Of a stretch of DNA of 64,000 bases, positions 38,601 through 48,200 are shown piece after piece. The stretch is from Aurantiochytrium sp. KH105 (lineage: Eukaryota > Sar > Bigyra > Thraustochytrida > Thraustochytriidae): the NCBI GenBank assembly GCA_003116975.1, contig BGKB01000014.1, positions 328,601 through 392,600 of the forward strand, in the 5' to 3' direction. Within the stretch, counting starts at the first letter, position 1. Every line of letters starts with the position of its first letter. The translations under genes and the position numbers were made by a program. The notes below the pieces were generated by a model. The model was not told the origin of the DNA. It did not search any database and saw only the letters and a program-made list of their open reading frames with translations.

Positions 38601-41600
38601 ATGCAGTTGAACGCGTGGAGCAGCGGGTCCAGCCCGTCGCGCAAGGGGGATGCCGCCGCAGCGGATGACGATGGCAGGAAGGGCGGCCTCGGCGACGTGC
38701 GCGTCGCGCTGCGCAAGCTGCAGCGCCTCGAGGAGGCGAGTCGCGGCGGCGGCGGCGGCCAGGAGGGGGTCTCGGATGCGCAGGTCCGCAAAGATGCGCG
38801 AGATCGCCTCGAGGTGGCGAGCATGGAGCTGTGGACTTCGCAGAGGGTCGAGGTCCTCCAGGCGGCCAGATCGGTCTCTGCGGCGCTCAATGTGCTCCGC
38901 ATCGCCATTGACTGCGGCGCGTTGCGGTCTGAGAGCGCAAACGAGGTCTTGAGGCTGCGCAAGAAACTCTTGGAAATTTACATGTTGCATCGCAAAAGCT
39001 TGGATGTCGAAAACACAAGCGCCAAGGCTCTGGTTCGTCACAAGACCATGTGCGACCTGGCCACGCTCTGTGTAACCCGCATGGTGGAGGCCATGTCTCC
39101 AGAGAGCGTCGACGTTGATCTCCTACGGGATCTCGAGCTTCTTGCTCGCGAAAATGTGGCTGTCGGCTCCCAGTCATACCGTCTAGCAGTCCGCGCCATT
39201 CACCTCACAGACTTTATCATTGGAGAGCTCGGAAACATGTATGCAAACGCCGGAGAGGTCCCGGAGGAAGACAAGCAAAGCCTGACTCCCTGTCTTCGTT
39301 ATGCACTAAAGATCCTCTTTCGACCACGGAAGAAGGAAATCCTTCGCTGCAGTGAGATCAGTCTTCTCAAAGGTCAGTGGCTCACGATACCGTGGAGCGA
39401 AGAAGGAAAACTACTTTACGACAAGTCCTTCAGGTCAGAAATCGAAGGTCGCCTTACTGACATGCCTCAAAGAATTCAAGTCGCACTAAACGGCAAGAAT
39501 GTCAGTCTTGAGAGCCCTGTTCCCGAGGCCTCTGTTATCGAGACAGAGCTTCAACAGCTTGGCTGGGAACCTGTTCCAAACGAGCACGACGTATGGCGTA
39601 AGCAAGCTGCGACAAGCGATCGTATCGGCTTGGATGTCGTTCGTGGCCGTGCAGCTCTTCACGCCCTCTGGCTGCGATGTTCCGCGCACGCGATGAGCTC
39701 CGTGAACGTAAAGTCAGAGCCGTCGCTCGAATCAAATGACACTGCCAAGGCTCTTGCTGGAAACCCCAAAGGCAACGGCAAGATGGCGACTGTCGCGGAT
39801 TCAGGTCATAATACGCCTCCTCCTCCGTTTCCTCCTCTTCATCGCCAGGGATCGACAAACTCAATCGCGCTCACACAAGCTTCTCAAATTTCACGTTGGG
39901 GATCATCCGTGGACGCGGTGACGTGCCGCCCGGAATCTGTGCTGGTACTTGGCGCCGCCTGCATGGCTTACGTGGGCTATCCTGATCACGACACAAGTGC
40001 CGAGGCACGTGAGCAATGCATAAACTTCAACAACGCTGTTCCAGGTCTTGTCAAGGCATGTAAGGAGCCGGAAGCGGCTTTGCCTGCAGTGCGAGCGCTT
40101 CTCGTAAGTTTCTTGGAGCAGCATCTGAGTGCAGGGGCCCTCGACTGTCGGCCAGGTCTCTGCAAGAAGGTAGTGCACAATGTCGCATACCTGATGAGTC
40201 TTTTCACAGCCATTTGTGGAGCCTCCGACCAAGGAGATTTCAAGGTGAAATGCTTTGGACTCTGGACGCAACTTGTGGCAGGCCTTAAACCCGGACTTTT
40301 AGACGATCTCGACGTGTGGGATCTCGTTACCGCCCCTATATTCCGCGCGAGCAACGCCATTGCCTTCTTCAAAGATCGTGCCACGAACCAAGTGTGGATG
40401 GCCACCTTCTTGTTCCGTGCTTGCGATCTTGCAGAGAGTGTTGAGCAGCCGCGAGTGCGTAGATCTGCACGACGAGATCGGATCATCGCCCTCAAAGACA
40501 TGGACATCGGAAACCCGGTGGACGTCACCGAAGTGCACCGTTCGAGCTCAATGGTGCAGCGAGTTTGGGAGACACGCCTGGAGCTCTGCGTGCACACCTT
40601 TGTCTGGGCCAAGGGTCTCGATCTGGGCACGTCCAAATACATTATTTGCGAAGAAATGGTCAAGACGTATCCTCGCGAGGGCTTTGCCGCTATCAAACGC
40701 GACAAGCAGCTCATCAAGGTTCTTGGCGGTCTCACCGAGGTTCTGCACGTCTTGCGGTCTCTTGAGCCCGATTGCGACGCTTCGTGGCTTTGGAAGGTAG
40801 TCCGGACCTGGTATCCTGGCGCATCGGTACTCGCGCGGAGTTTGCAAGATTCTTTGGAGCTCCTTGCGCTCTGCTTGCCGCCGAGCAAGCATGCGCGCTC
40901 ATTTAACATGCTTGTCCGCGCCGCCGACAAAGACAACGCTCTCGTGAAGCAGATTGTGCAATCGCACGAGCTCCTTTTGTCCGTCTTATCTCACCATGGA
41001 TTCGAGCATCCAGACTTTTCACCGAAACACGTCATCGCAATTTTGCGAGAGCTGGCATTGCCGATTCGGTCCAAGCGTGCAGAAATTCAGACGCTCGCCA
41101 TGCAGCAGCGTAATTTCTATGCTGGATTGGCGTTACTAATTGACGAACCTTCCTTTGCAAGCGCGTTTTTTAGAAACTTGTTTGCAAAAGGAGTTCCTGC
41201 GGGTGTACGGAGTTTGCTTTTTGCGACGCATGGAGAAACGCTGCATGAAGTCATCCTTCTTACCCAGCGCACTTCTCGCGCATCGGCAATCTTGGCAGCT
41301 CAGCGAAATGGAGCCGACGACGAGTCGCCGTACATTGATTTGGCCGCGTGCGCGTCGCAGGATTCGCTCGTGAGCGAGCCGGGTTCAACGCGCGGCAAGG
41401 CGCTTTTCTCTTACCCCGACGCTTGCCAGCGAGTCACCATTGGCGAAGACGAGCTCGTGCGCGTGAGCAAGCCGGAGGAGCACTTTACAGATGCCATTGT
41501 TCAATTCTACTTTCAGTGGTGCATGCTTGAAAAGTACCCATCGCATCGAGCGGCAATTGAGCGTGGAATTTTCTGCTTTGACGCTCTCTTCTTTTCCAAA

Positions 41601-43448
41601 ATGCTCGACTCCTATGCCTCCACAGGCCTCGATTCTGTGTACAAGGTTGTCGGAAACTGGTATGCCTCTCTTGGTGCGACAATTTTTGAAAAGGACATTT
41701 GGGCGATTCCCGTCGTGCACGAAGAACATTGGTCGCTTTTTCTTGTAAGCGATGTTTGTACCAAGTCACCCTGCATGATGCATTTCGATTCGTTTGGATG
41801 TCACAATCAAGAGACATTGCAAGTCATTTTTCGAAGATTCTGGGAAAAACGGTGGAGAATGACTCATCCCGGCGGGCCCAAGCCCCCCTTTCTTCGCGCG
41901 CGGACCGTGCGGCCTCCACGGCAAGAGAATGAGCACGACTGTGGGCCCTTTATTTGCAAGTACTTCGACATGCTGGTTCACGATATTTATGTTGCAGAGT
42001 GGTCGTCTTTGGGCGCGCAACAGAAGAAGAGCATTGGCTCGATGCTCGAAAAGCGTACAGGTCCAAGGTGGTTCAAGACTGTAAATGCCCAAGGTCAAAC
42101 TGTCGGCAAAGCCATTCGAGAAACTTTGCGCAAGTTGATGCAAGAAAAAAGTGAAAGGGCGGAGGAGAAGAGAGCAGCTTTGAGACAAGGGCGCCACGGT
42201 GCTTCTCCTTCCTCACCGCGTCCAAGCGCGCGAGCGCACACAAAAACCCTCGAGCTATTGGTCGAATCCGCACGTGGAGTTCATGGCGCTGCGACAAGAG
42301 AACAAATATGGAAAGCAGTTCATGAGGTTGAAGTTTCTTCACACGCCAGGGTGGATGGATTTGCTGAAGGACTCGTGCGTTGTTTTCACAAACTTTTGAC
42401 AAACGAAATGCCAACAAGCTCCTTGATCTCTGACCTGCCCGAGCTCTTTGAACGAATAGGCCCGTCTGCGCTCAATGATGTACTCATCCGCGCCATTGCG
42501 CCATTGCTCGAACGATGGGAAAACGAGAGCGAATTGCGCACAGTCTGCGAGGCATTTCTAAAGAGAATGATTCGTCTGTCCTACCCCGGTAGCACGTACG
42601 AGATTCTCGACGCGGATTGGACGCTGTTAGGCAGTCTGCTAGTGCGCGCCCGAGGCCTCGTCGATGGGTCCGTGTGGCGTACATTTGTGGAAAAATGCAG
42701 GCCACCCCGTACGCTCAACGGAACAGAGGCCCAAATGCGAATGCAGAGCAAAGAGGCAGTCGACTTGTTTCTTGACGAGTCTGATGACGACGACGACGAC
42801 GACGACGACGCTGGTATGCACGAAAAAGACAAGGCGGCTACTCTCGTTAACGAGGAGGACGAGAACAACGATGAGCATGGAACCTTGAATGTTCTTGATG
42901 ACATTTCAGAGGAAAGCGACCATCAGATGGACGCAAAGAAGGACACAGTAAAAGAGACGGAAGAGAAGCTACCTGCGATCCCAACTTTGATGGCTGGCGT
43001 GAACGAAGCTGAGGTCAACAAGGCTGAAGTTGCCTCGAAAGCAAGGAAGCGCGGTTTGATGCACGAAGATCCTCGCGATGCGCAAGAACCCGAAGGAAAC
43101 GCGGCACTTAGGCCCCGGTCGCCACCATGGGCTCGTTCTCCTCGCGCAAAGCGAGGCCGGTTTGATGCGCTCAAGCAAACTCGAGCGCAGCTGGACTCTG
43201 TGGGCCTCGACCCTAGCGAAGACCCAGAGAGAGAGCATATTTCACCCCAGGATACCCGAGGCGTGAAAGCAATGCTCGACCTGATTGCTGGAGACAAAGT
43301 CAAGCTCACTAATTACGCCGAACGCTTTTTGGTCGCGGCGGAAGCAAAGTGGCAAGATCTCGACAATGTGCGACGCGGACTCCTCCTCTTTGCAGGACAG
43401 GCGTCTGCGGAGCGAGAAGGAACTCATCACGAGCACATTCAACTCTGA
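38601..43448 (+). CDS. Ulp1/SENP-type (C48) SUMO/ubiquitin-like protease with very long N-terminal region
   Basis: The protein has 1615 aa in one exon. The C48 protease fold is at ~960-1160 with all catalytic positions intact: H1043 (VVHEEHWSLFLV), D1063 (MHFDSFG), oxyanion Q1108 and nucleophile C1114 in RQENEHDCGPFICKYF (Q-x5-C spacing). Family role: removal or processing of SUMO or related modifiers. Residues 1-950 are mostly helical with a disordered, Pro/Ser-rich insert (~385-430) and no domain I can name. The C-terminal ~450 residues contain a second helical region, an acidic run of Asp codons (42787-42810) and basic NLS-like pieces (SPRAKRGRFD). A nuclear location is likely. Start ATG 38601 follows a GC-repeat tract; the frame is open upstream through an N but overlaps the divergent gene. 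The stop overlaps the neighbouring prenyltransferase gene. Confidence 0.9.
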   Translation: MQLNAWSSGSSPSRKGDAAAADDDGRKGGLGDVRVALRKLQRLEEASRGGGGGQEGVSDAQVRKDARDRLEVASMELWTSQRVEVLQAARSVSAALNVLRIAIDCGALRSESANEVLRLRKKLLEIYMLHRKSLDVENTSAKALVRHKTMCDLATLCVTRMVEAMSPESVDVDLLRDLELLARENVAVGSQSYRLAVRAIHLTDFIIGELGNMYANAGEVPEEDKQSLTPCLRYALKILFRPRKKEILRCSEISLLKGQWLTIPWSEEGKLLYDKSFRSEIEGRLTDMPQRIQVALNGKNVSLESPVPEASVIETELQQLGWEPVPNEHDVWRKQAATSDRIGLDVVRGRAALHALWLRCSAHAMSSVNVKSEPSLESNDTAKALAGNPKGNGKMATVADSGHNTPPPPFPPLHRQGSTNSIALTQASQISRWGSSVDAVTCRPESVLVLGAACMAYVGYPDHDTSAEAREQCINFNNAVPGLVKACKEPEAALPAVRALLVSFLEQHLSAGALDCRPGLCKKVVHNVAYLMSLFTAICGASDQGDFKVKCFGLWTQLVAGLKPGLLDDLDVWDLVTAPIFRASNAIAFFKDRATNQVWMATFLFRACDLAESVEQPRVRRSARRDRIIALKDMDIGNPVDVTEVHRSSSMVQRVWETRLELCVHTFVWAKGLDLGTSKYIICEEMVKTYPREGFAAIKRDKQLIKVLGGLTEVLHVLRSLEPDCDASWLWKVVRTWYPGASVLARSLQDSLELLALCLPPSKHARSFNMLVRAADKDNALVKQIVQSHELLLSVLSHHGFEHPDFSPKHVIAILRELALPIRSKRAEIQTLAMQQRNFYAGLALLIDEPSFASAFFRNLFAKGVPAGVRSLLFATHGETLHEVILLTQRTSRASAILAAQRNGADDESPYIDLAACASQDSLVSEPGSTRGKALFSYPDACQRVTIGEDELVRVSKPEEHFTDAIVQFYFQWCMLEKYPSHRAAIERGIFCFDALFFSKMLDSYASTGLDSVYKVVGNWYASLGATIFEKDIWAIPVVHEEHWSLFLVSDVCTKSPCMMHFDSFGCHNQETLQVIFRRFWEKRWRMTHPGGPKPPFLRARTVRPPRQENEHDCGPFICKYFDMLVHDIYVAEWSSLGAQQKKSIGSMLEKRTGPRWFKTVNAQGQTVGKAIRETLRKLMQEKSERAEEKRAALRQGRHGASPSSPRPSARAHTKTLELLVESARGVHGAATREQIWKAVHEVEVSSHARVDGFAEGLVRCFHKLLTNEMPTSSLISDLPELFERIGPSALNDVLIRAIAPLLERWENESELRTVCEAFLKRMIRLSYPGSTYEILDADWTLLGSLLVRARGLVDGSVWRTFVEKCRPPRTLNGTEAQMRMQSKEAVDLFLDESDDDDDDDDDAGMHEKDKAATLVNEEDENNDEHGTLNVLDDISEESDHQMDAKKDTVKETEEKLPAIPTLMAGVNEAEVNKAEVASKARKRGLMHEDPRDAQEPEGNAALRPRSPPWARSPRAKRGRFDALKQTRAQLDSVGLDPSEDPEREHISPQDTRGVKAMLDLIAGDKVKLTNYAERFLVAAEAKWQDLDNVRRGLLLFAGQASAEREGTHHEHIQL

Positions 43449-44230
43449 GAGAGCGATCTACGGGCTCGGTTACCATATACATGATAGTCCCAAAATGCCC
43501 AGAGTATATGCCAGACGTTGAGTTCTGGCCATGTGACGTTGATAAAGTGAAGGTGCGCGTAGGCTGCTTGCCAGACGAGAAAGTCGCTAAGGCGGGTTTC
43601 GCCCGAAGTCCTAATGACGAGCTGTGGGTTGCTTCCCCGCGTGTACATCCGCGACGAGATGAGATCCCGGGAGATGCTTTCCTTGTCAAGCTTGCCTGCT
43701 CTGGCATCTCGAACGATTTCTCGCACTGTGCGCGCGATCTCCTCGCTCGACGTGTAAGCAAAGCAAATATTAAAGATGAGCCTTTTGTGTTGCCGTGTGC
43801 GTTTCATGACGTGTTCCGCAGCTTCGCGAAGGTCACTTGGGAGAAGACTTAGATCCCCGAGCACGTTGACGCGAATCTCATTTTGCATAACGAGCTCCGT
43901 GTGCTTGAGAAACTCGGCAAATTTTTCTTTGGCCAGGTTCATGAGGGTCGCCACCTCTTCCTCGGAGCGCTTAAAGTTGTCGATGCTAAAGGCATATACG
44001 GTCACTTCGGTCACACCAAGTTTCATGCACCATTCCAGTACGCGAAGAAGCGTGGTGTATCCAAAGATATGGCCTTGCGAGCCGCGCTGGCCTCGCTGCT
44101 TCGCGAACCGTCTGTTCCCATCCATGATAAAGGCCACATGCCGAGGTACCGTCATGCACTGAGCAGCCACGGCGAGCGCCAGCCGCTCTAGTGCCGGCAG
44201 CTCCGGTCTCCCGCCTCGCGCTGCGGACAT
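43439..44230 (-). CDS. DHDDS: cis-Prenyltransferase (dehydrodolichyl diphosphate synthase, catalytic subunit)
   Basis: This 263-aa enzyme adds isopentenyl units in cis to farnesyl diphosphate to make polyprenyl diphosphate, the dolichol precursor for N-glycosylation at the ER. Conserved regions are intact: HVAFIMDGNRRFAK with catalytic D37, the YAFSIDNFKR segment, and RTSGETRLSDFLVWQ followed by LHFINVTWPEL. These make it a catalytic chain rather than a Nus1/NgBR-type partner. It ends YGNRARRSLSQS. The start MSAARGG at 44230 fits family length; the frame extends 203 codons upstream with no family-like sequence, though it is Arg/Ala-rich, so an N-terminal extension cannot be wholly excluded. 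The 3' end overlaps the protease gene by 10 bp. Confidence 0.95.
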   Translation of the reverse strand: MSAARGGRPELPALERLALAVAAQCMTVPRHVAFIMDGNRRFAKQRGQRGSQGHIFGYTTLLRVLEWCMKLGVTEVTVYAFSIDNFKRSEEEVATLMNLAKEKFAEFLKHTELVMQNEIRVNVLGDLSLLPSDLREAAEHVMKRTRQHKRLIFNICFAYTSSEEIARTVREIVRDARAGKLDKESISRDLISSRMYTRGSNPQLVIRTSGETRLSDFLVWQAAYAHLHFINVTWPELNVWHILWAFWDYHVYGNRARRSLSQS

Positions 44231-45216
44231 GGCGCTCGCTCGCCCGCTTGCGGGTACGATTGCAGCCAAAATTCGCTCCGATGCACGAAGGCACCACCAG
44301 CCAGCCGGCCGGCCCGCGACGTGCAGGCAGCCCGGAGACACGGAGTGAGCGCGCAAGGCCGCCTCGCAGAGGTGCTCTGCGAGGCCAGGCCCAGCCGCCG
44401 CCTCGCAGGACCGACCCGCTTGGCTTGGTTCGCGGTTTGCGTCCGCGCGACTTGGCACTCCAGTACCAGCTTGCGGCAGTACAAGCACAGGCCAAGGCGA
44501 GGCCGAGGAGCCCGACACCTTGACTGCTCTGATGACCAGGGGCACCCCGATGGCCTTCCAAGAGAAGCCACGACGTCGTTGGTCGGTGAGGATTACGGGG
44601 GAAAGTGAGCAGCGCAGGGCAGCGCGTGATCTTGCAAGAAGGGAGAGAATGAGATGAGCGACGCCGTTAGTGTGGCCATGAGACTGCCTCTTCGCCAGAT
44701 TGCGCGACGCCCGATGTGGATCAAGAGAGAGTGGTATACATTTGTCCCACAAAACCTGCACGAACTTGGCAAGGTCGACAAAGTCAAAAAATGATGGAGA
44801 TGATGAGAAACTTCTAAGGAAAAAGGTCTCTTCACTCAACGCGAGGATCCTGCAGTTCCATGATGATTGTAATGTAATGGCCTTGGACTTATTTGCTTTG
44901 ATTTTGGCTTGAGGATGAAGATGAAGAGGGGATTATAAGGGAAAAGCTCCCTATACTCGTCGCGAGGATCCTGTAGTTCCATGATGATTGTGACGTAAAG
45001 GCCTTAAACTTATTTGCTATGATTTTGGCTCAATGATGTGGATAGTGCGGGGATTCCAAGGAAGTCGACCTCGTCACTCGACGCAAAGGCTTTGAAATTG
45101 TTTGCTTTGTTTTTGGCTTTTAATAGCTTACTAGCTAGTTGACTGGATGATTGACTGATTTGAGCGTATGATGTTCATTCATTTCAATTCTTCGATAGAA
45201 ATCTTGCAGAGTAGGC
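44231..45216. other. Spacer between prenyltransferase start and CSD-protein 3' end
   Basis: About 1 kb. The first ~400 bp upstream of the prenyltransferase start are GC-rich and presumably its promoter. From about 44815 the composition turns AT-rich and contains an imperfect ~121-bp tandem repeat (listed separately). The last ~90 bp before the stop of the cold-shock-domain gene are AT-rich 3' UTR. No gene is seen. Confidence 0.5.
44815..45123. repeat. Imperfect tandem repeat, ~121-bp period, 2.5 copies
   Basis: Unit 1 (about 44819-44940) and unit 2 (about 44941-45061) share GCGAGGATCCTG, AGTTCCATGATGATTGT and TTATTTGCT...GATTTTGGCT at the same offsets (core at 44842 and 44963, 121 bp apart). 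A third, shortened unit (about 45062-45123) keeps the two ends (CTCGTCACTCGACGC and TTGTTTGCTT...TTTTTGGCTT) but lacks the middle. The copies have diverged. Confidence 0.85.
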
Positions 45217-48200
45217 CTATGCAGAGCTGGTGTCCGCCGTCTCGGGGTCACTAGCGCCTGAAGACTTGCTTGGCTTGAACTCCTGTGCAGTCACGCGCAG
45301 TTTCGAAGGAAGGTTGCGACCCCGACCAGCTGCAAAGCCCCGAGTGCCGTCGGGACCCTTGGCCTGCGTGAAACGTTGTACGGCCACTGCGCTGGTAGCG
45401 GTGCCGAGCTTTCGCAGGGCGTCCCTGTTAACGGAACGCGGCTGGTTGCTGGCAGAAATTTCGGGTTCGGGCGCCTTCTTGATGAGACGCACGCGCGTCG
45501 CACGCGCTTCCTTCGTCTTGGAGTTGATCACGAGCGTGTACTCAACCTCGTCGCCGTCATTAAGATCGGTACTGTCACGAATCTCAGATCGATCGAAACG
45601 GATCGTACCGTCGCGACCGCCCAGGCCGGGCTTGTACGACTCGTCGACGTTGTCTGCACCATCGCTGCTCTCGCCAGCAACAAGAGGGCGAACAAAGCCA
45701 AAGCGGCCTGAAACGGTGCCTTCAATGATGCCGCGCGAAGTCTTTGTTCCAGCCGAAACGAGACGAATCTTCGTTGCACGAAGCTTGCCCGATGCGCGGT
45801 TCTTGCACAGAACGAACTCCACCTCGTCGCCCATTGCAGGCATCCAATCCACTGCGACACGCGTGCTTTGGCGCTTTTGCTGCTTTTGCTTGGACTTGGT
45901 TTCCGAAGAATCTTGTTCGTCTCCTTGTTGGTCTTCTTCATGATCGTCGCCGTCATTCTCGTTCTTCTCGTCGCCTACATTCTCCTGGGCAGCATCCTCC
46001 TGGACAACGTCGCTGAGGGTGAAGACGTACTTGCTCGTGGATTGCGCTTCGTCATCTTCCCCGGACTTCTTTGCGCTTGCCTTGGCACTGGCTGCGACTG
46101 CAGGCGCATCCTCGATATCCCCTGCTTCCTCGTCTGCATCCGCAGAGTTGGAGTCTTGCGCGTCATCATCCTTATCAGTCGACGCCTTCTCGGTCTCCTT
46201 GGCCTCGGCAGCATCCTCTTTTTCTTTTTGCTTCTTCTCGTCACCCTCCTCATCTTCCTTTGAGGTCTCGCCGCCCACTTCACCACGCAGGGTTTCGAGT
46301 TCGTCCTTGGATTTGGCAATGAGAAGCTTGTCACCAGCCCAGGCCGTCACAAAGCGTTCCTTGTGTGCGAGGGTCTCGAGTTCTTCGAGTTCAGGTTTCG
46401 ACATATCGTCATCAACAGCCCACGTGCGGCGATCCTGATCGTCAGCAAAGGCCTTGTGCTGCTTGCTGAGCTCGTTGGTGCGTCGCCAGTCGAGCGTGTC
46501 GGCAGCCCCATCGACCAACGCCTTGGGGTCGGTCACGGACGAGGCGTCGAGAACACGGCCCATCATTGCGAAAGGTACATGAATCATGGCAATGCGCAAA
46601 GCTCGAGGGTGGTCAGAGGGACGTGTGTTGACGGCAGCGTTACCGCCGGCAGCATTGCCGCCGGGCCCGCCACGCTGACCAAAGCGAGGATCTGCCTTGC
46701 TCTTTGGCTCTTGGATAATCACGCCCTTGTATACACGTTGCTTGCCTGTTTCCGGGTCGAGGACAGGCTCATCAATGACAATCGACCCGGCGGGCAGCGG
46801 CCGGATCTTGGTAGCCTTGCCCCCACGCGAAGCGTTTTGGAAAATGTATTCGACTTCATCACCAGCCTCGATGCGTGAGCGAAACTCATCATCCTCGCAT
46901 TCACCGATGTGGAAAAAGAGTCGCTCCGGACGATCAACGCTTTGCACAAAGCCGTAACCCTGGCCATGCACATGGGCAACGATACCCGTCTCGGAGTTTG
47001 GCCGGCGCGGCTTGTGGACAATCTCGCGCTTCACCCTCTCGATCACTCGTACGTCTTGTGCCACATGTCGCGAGTACCGCTTGTCGAGACACAAACGGAA
47101 GCGGACTTTGTCGCCCGCCTTGGGAGGGCGCTTGTCAGCGATAGCAGCCATGGGAAAGCTCACATTCATAAGGACCTCGGCTGTTTCGGACGCCTCCTTT
47201 GACTCTTCACTTGTGGTGGTCTCAGAGGCGGCCGCCTTGAGGGCCTTGTCCTCGCCAGCAGCGGCGCTCTCTTTCTCCTTGTCATCTGCAGAGGAGGGAG
47301 TCTCAGCAGCGGCACTTTTGCCCTTGGCCTTGTTCTTGGCAGAACCGGCCTGCTTGGAAGCCTTTTTACGCACAATTGTTATGCGCGGCTCATTGCCGGT
47401 CTTGTCGAGCTGCGCCGACTTGAAGTCGCAAAAGAGGCCAAGCCAGTGGCAATACTCGCGAAGAAAGCGCTCTTCGTTCTGGGAAACCTGCAAGGAGAAC
47501 GTTGTTGAGGTCGCCGCCGCGTCCGCGGCCGCTGAAGTCGATGATTTCGACTGCGAATTGTTGCTCTTATTGCTCGCCCTGCGCGATCCGGCACCGCCCT
47601 TGCCTCGCTTGGACTTGGACGCAAGCGGGTTCTCCGCAATCACCTCCACGGCAGTTGCTCGGGACCGGTTGCTGCCCTCGCCAATGTAGAGATCTTCCCG
47701 GGCAAGCTTGGCAAGCGTATCAAAGAGCCTCGACGCCACAAGAGCCGTGGGGACGCACTGGATCGAGCCAAACTCTTCCCGGCCGCCGCTCCCACCATGC
47801 TGTCCACCTCGACCACGCGAGCCGTATCCGCCGCGGCTCGCGGTTGGTCGGTGGGGCACCTTGACAACGACACCTTCAACCTCGTCCTGCAAGACAATCT
47901 CCCGCTCGAGCTTGGCGAGCTTAAAGACGCGAATAGCCACAGAACGGTGCCCACCGCCGTTGGGGGCCAACTCGACCACGTACTCGAATGACACGGGCTG
48001 ACCTTCCCGGATAACATCGTTGCGAGGGGGGCGCCGACCCGCGAATGGGGAATTCGCAGGCGCTCCACCAGGGCCACCGCCAGTTACGACGTCATCGTCG
48101 TCGTTGGAACGATCCGAGATGACTTCCTTGATCGGGAAGAAGACCTGCCCGGGGCGATCAAAACAGTCGATAAAGCCAAAGCCTGACTGCGCGCGCAGAC

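Noticed and set aside
37656-38962. Mutually overlapping upstream extensions of the helical-protein and protease frames
   Set aside because: They run through an N and GC repeats and lie opposite each other's coding regions. Starts at 38221 and 38601 give protein-like N-termini without overlap.
44231-44839. 203-codon N-terminal extension of the cis-prenyltransferase
   Set aside because: It has no resemblance to the family, and the Met at 44230 gives the usual size.
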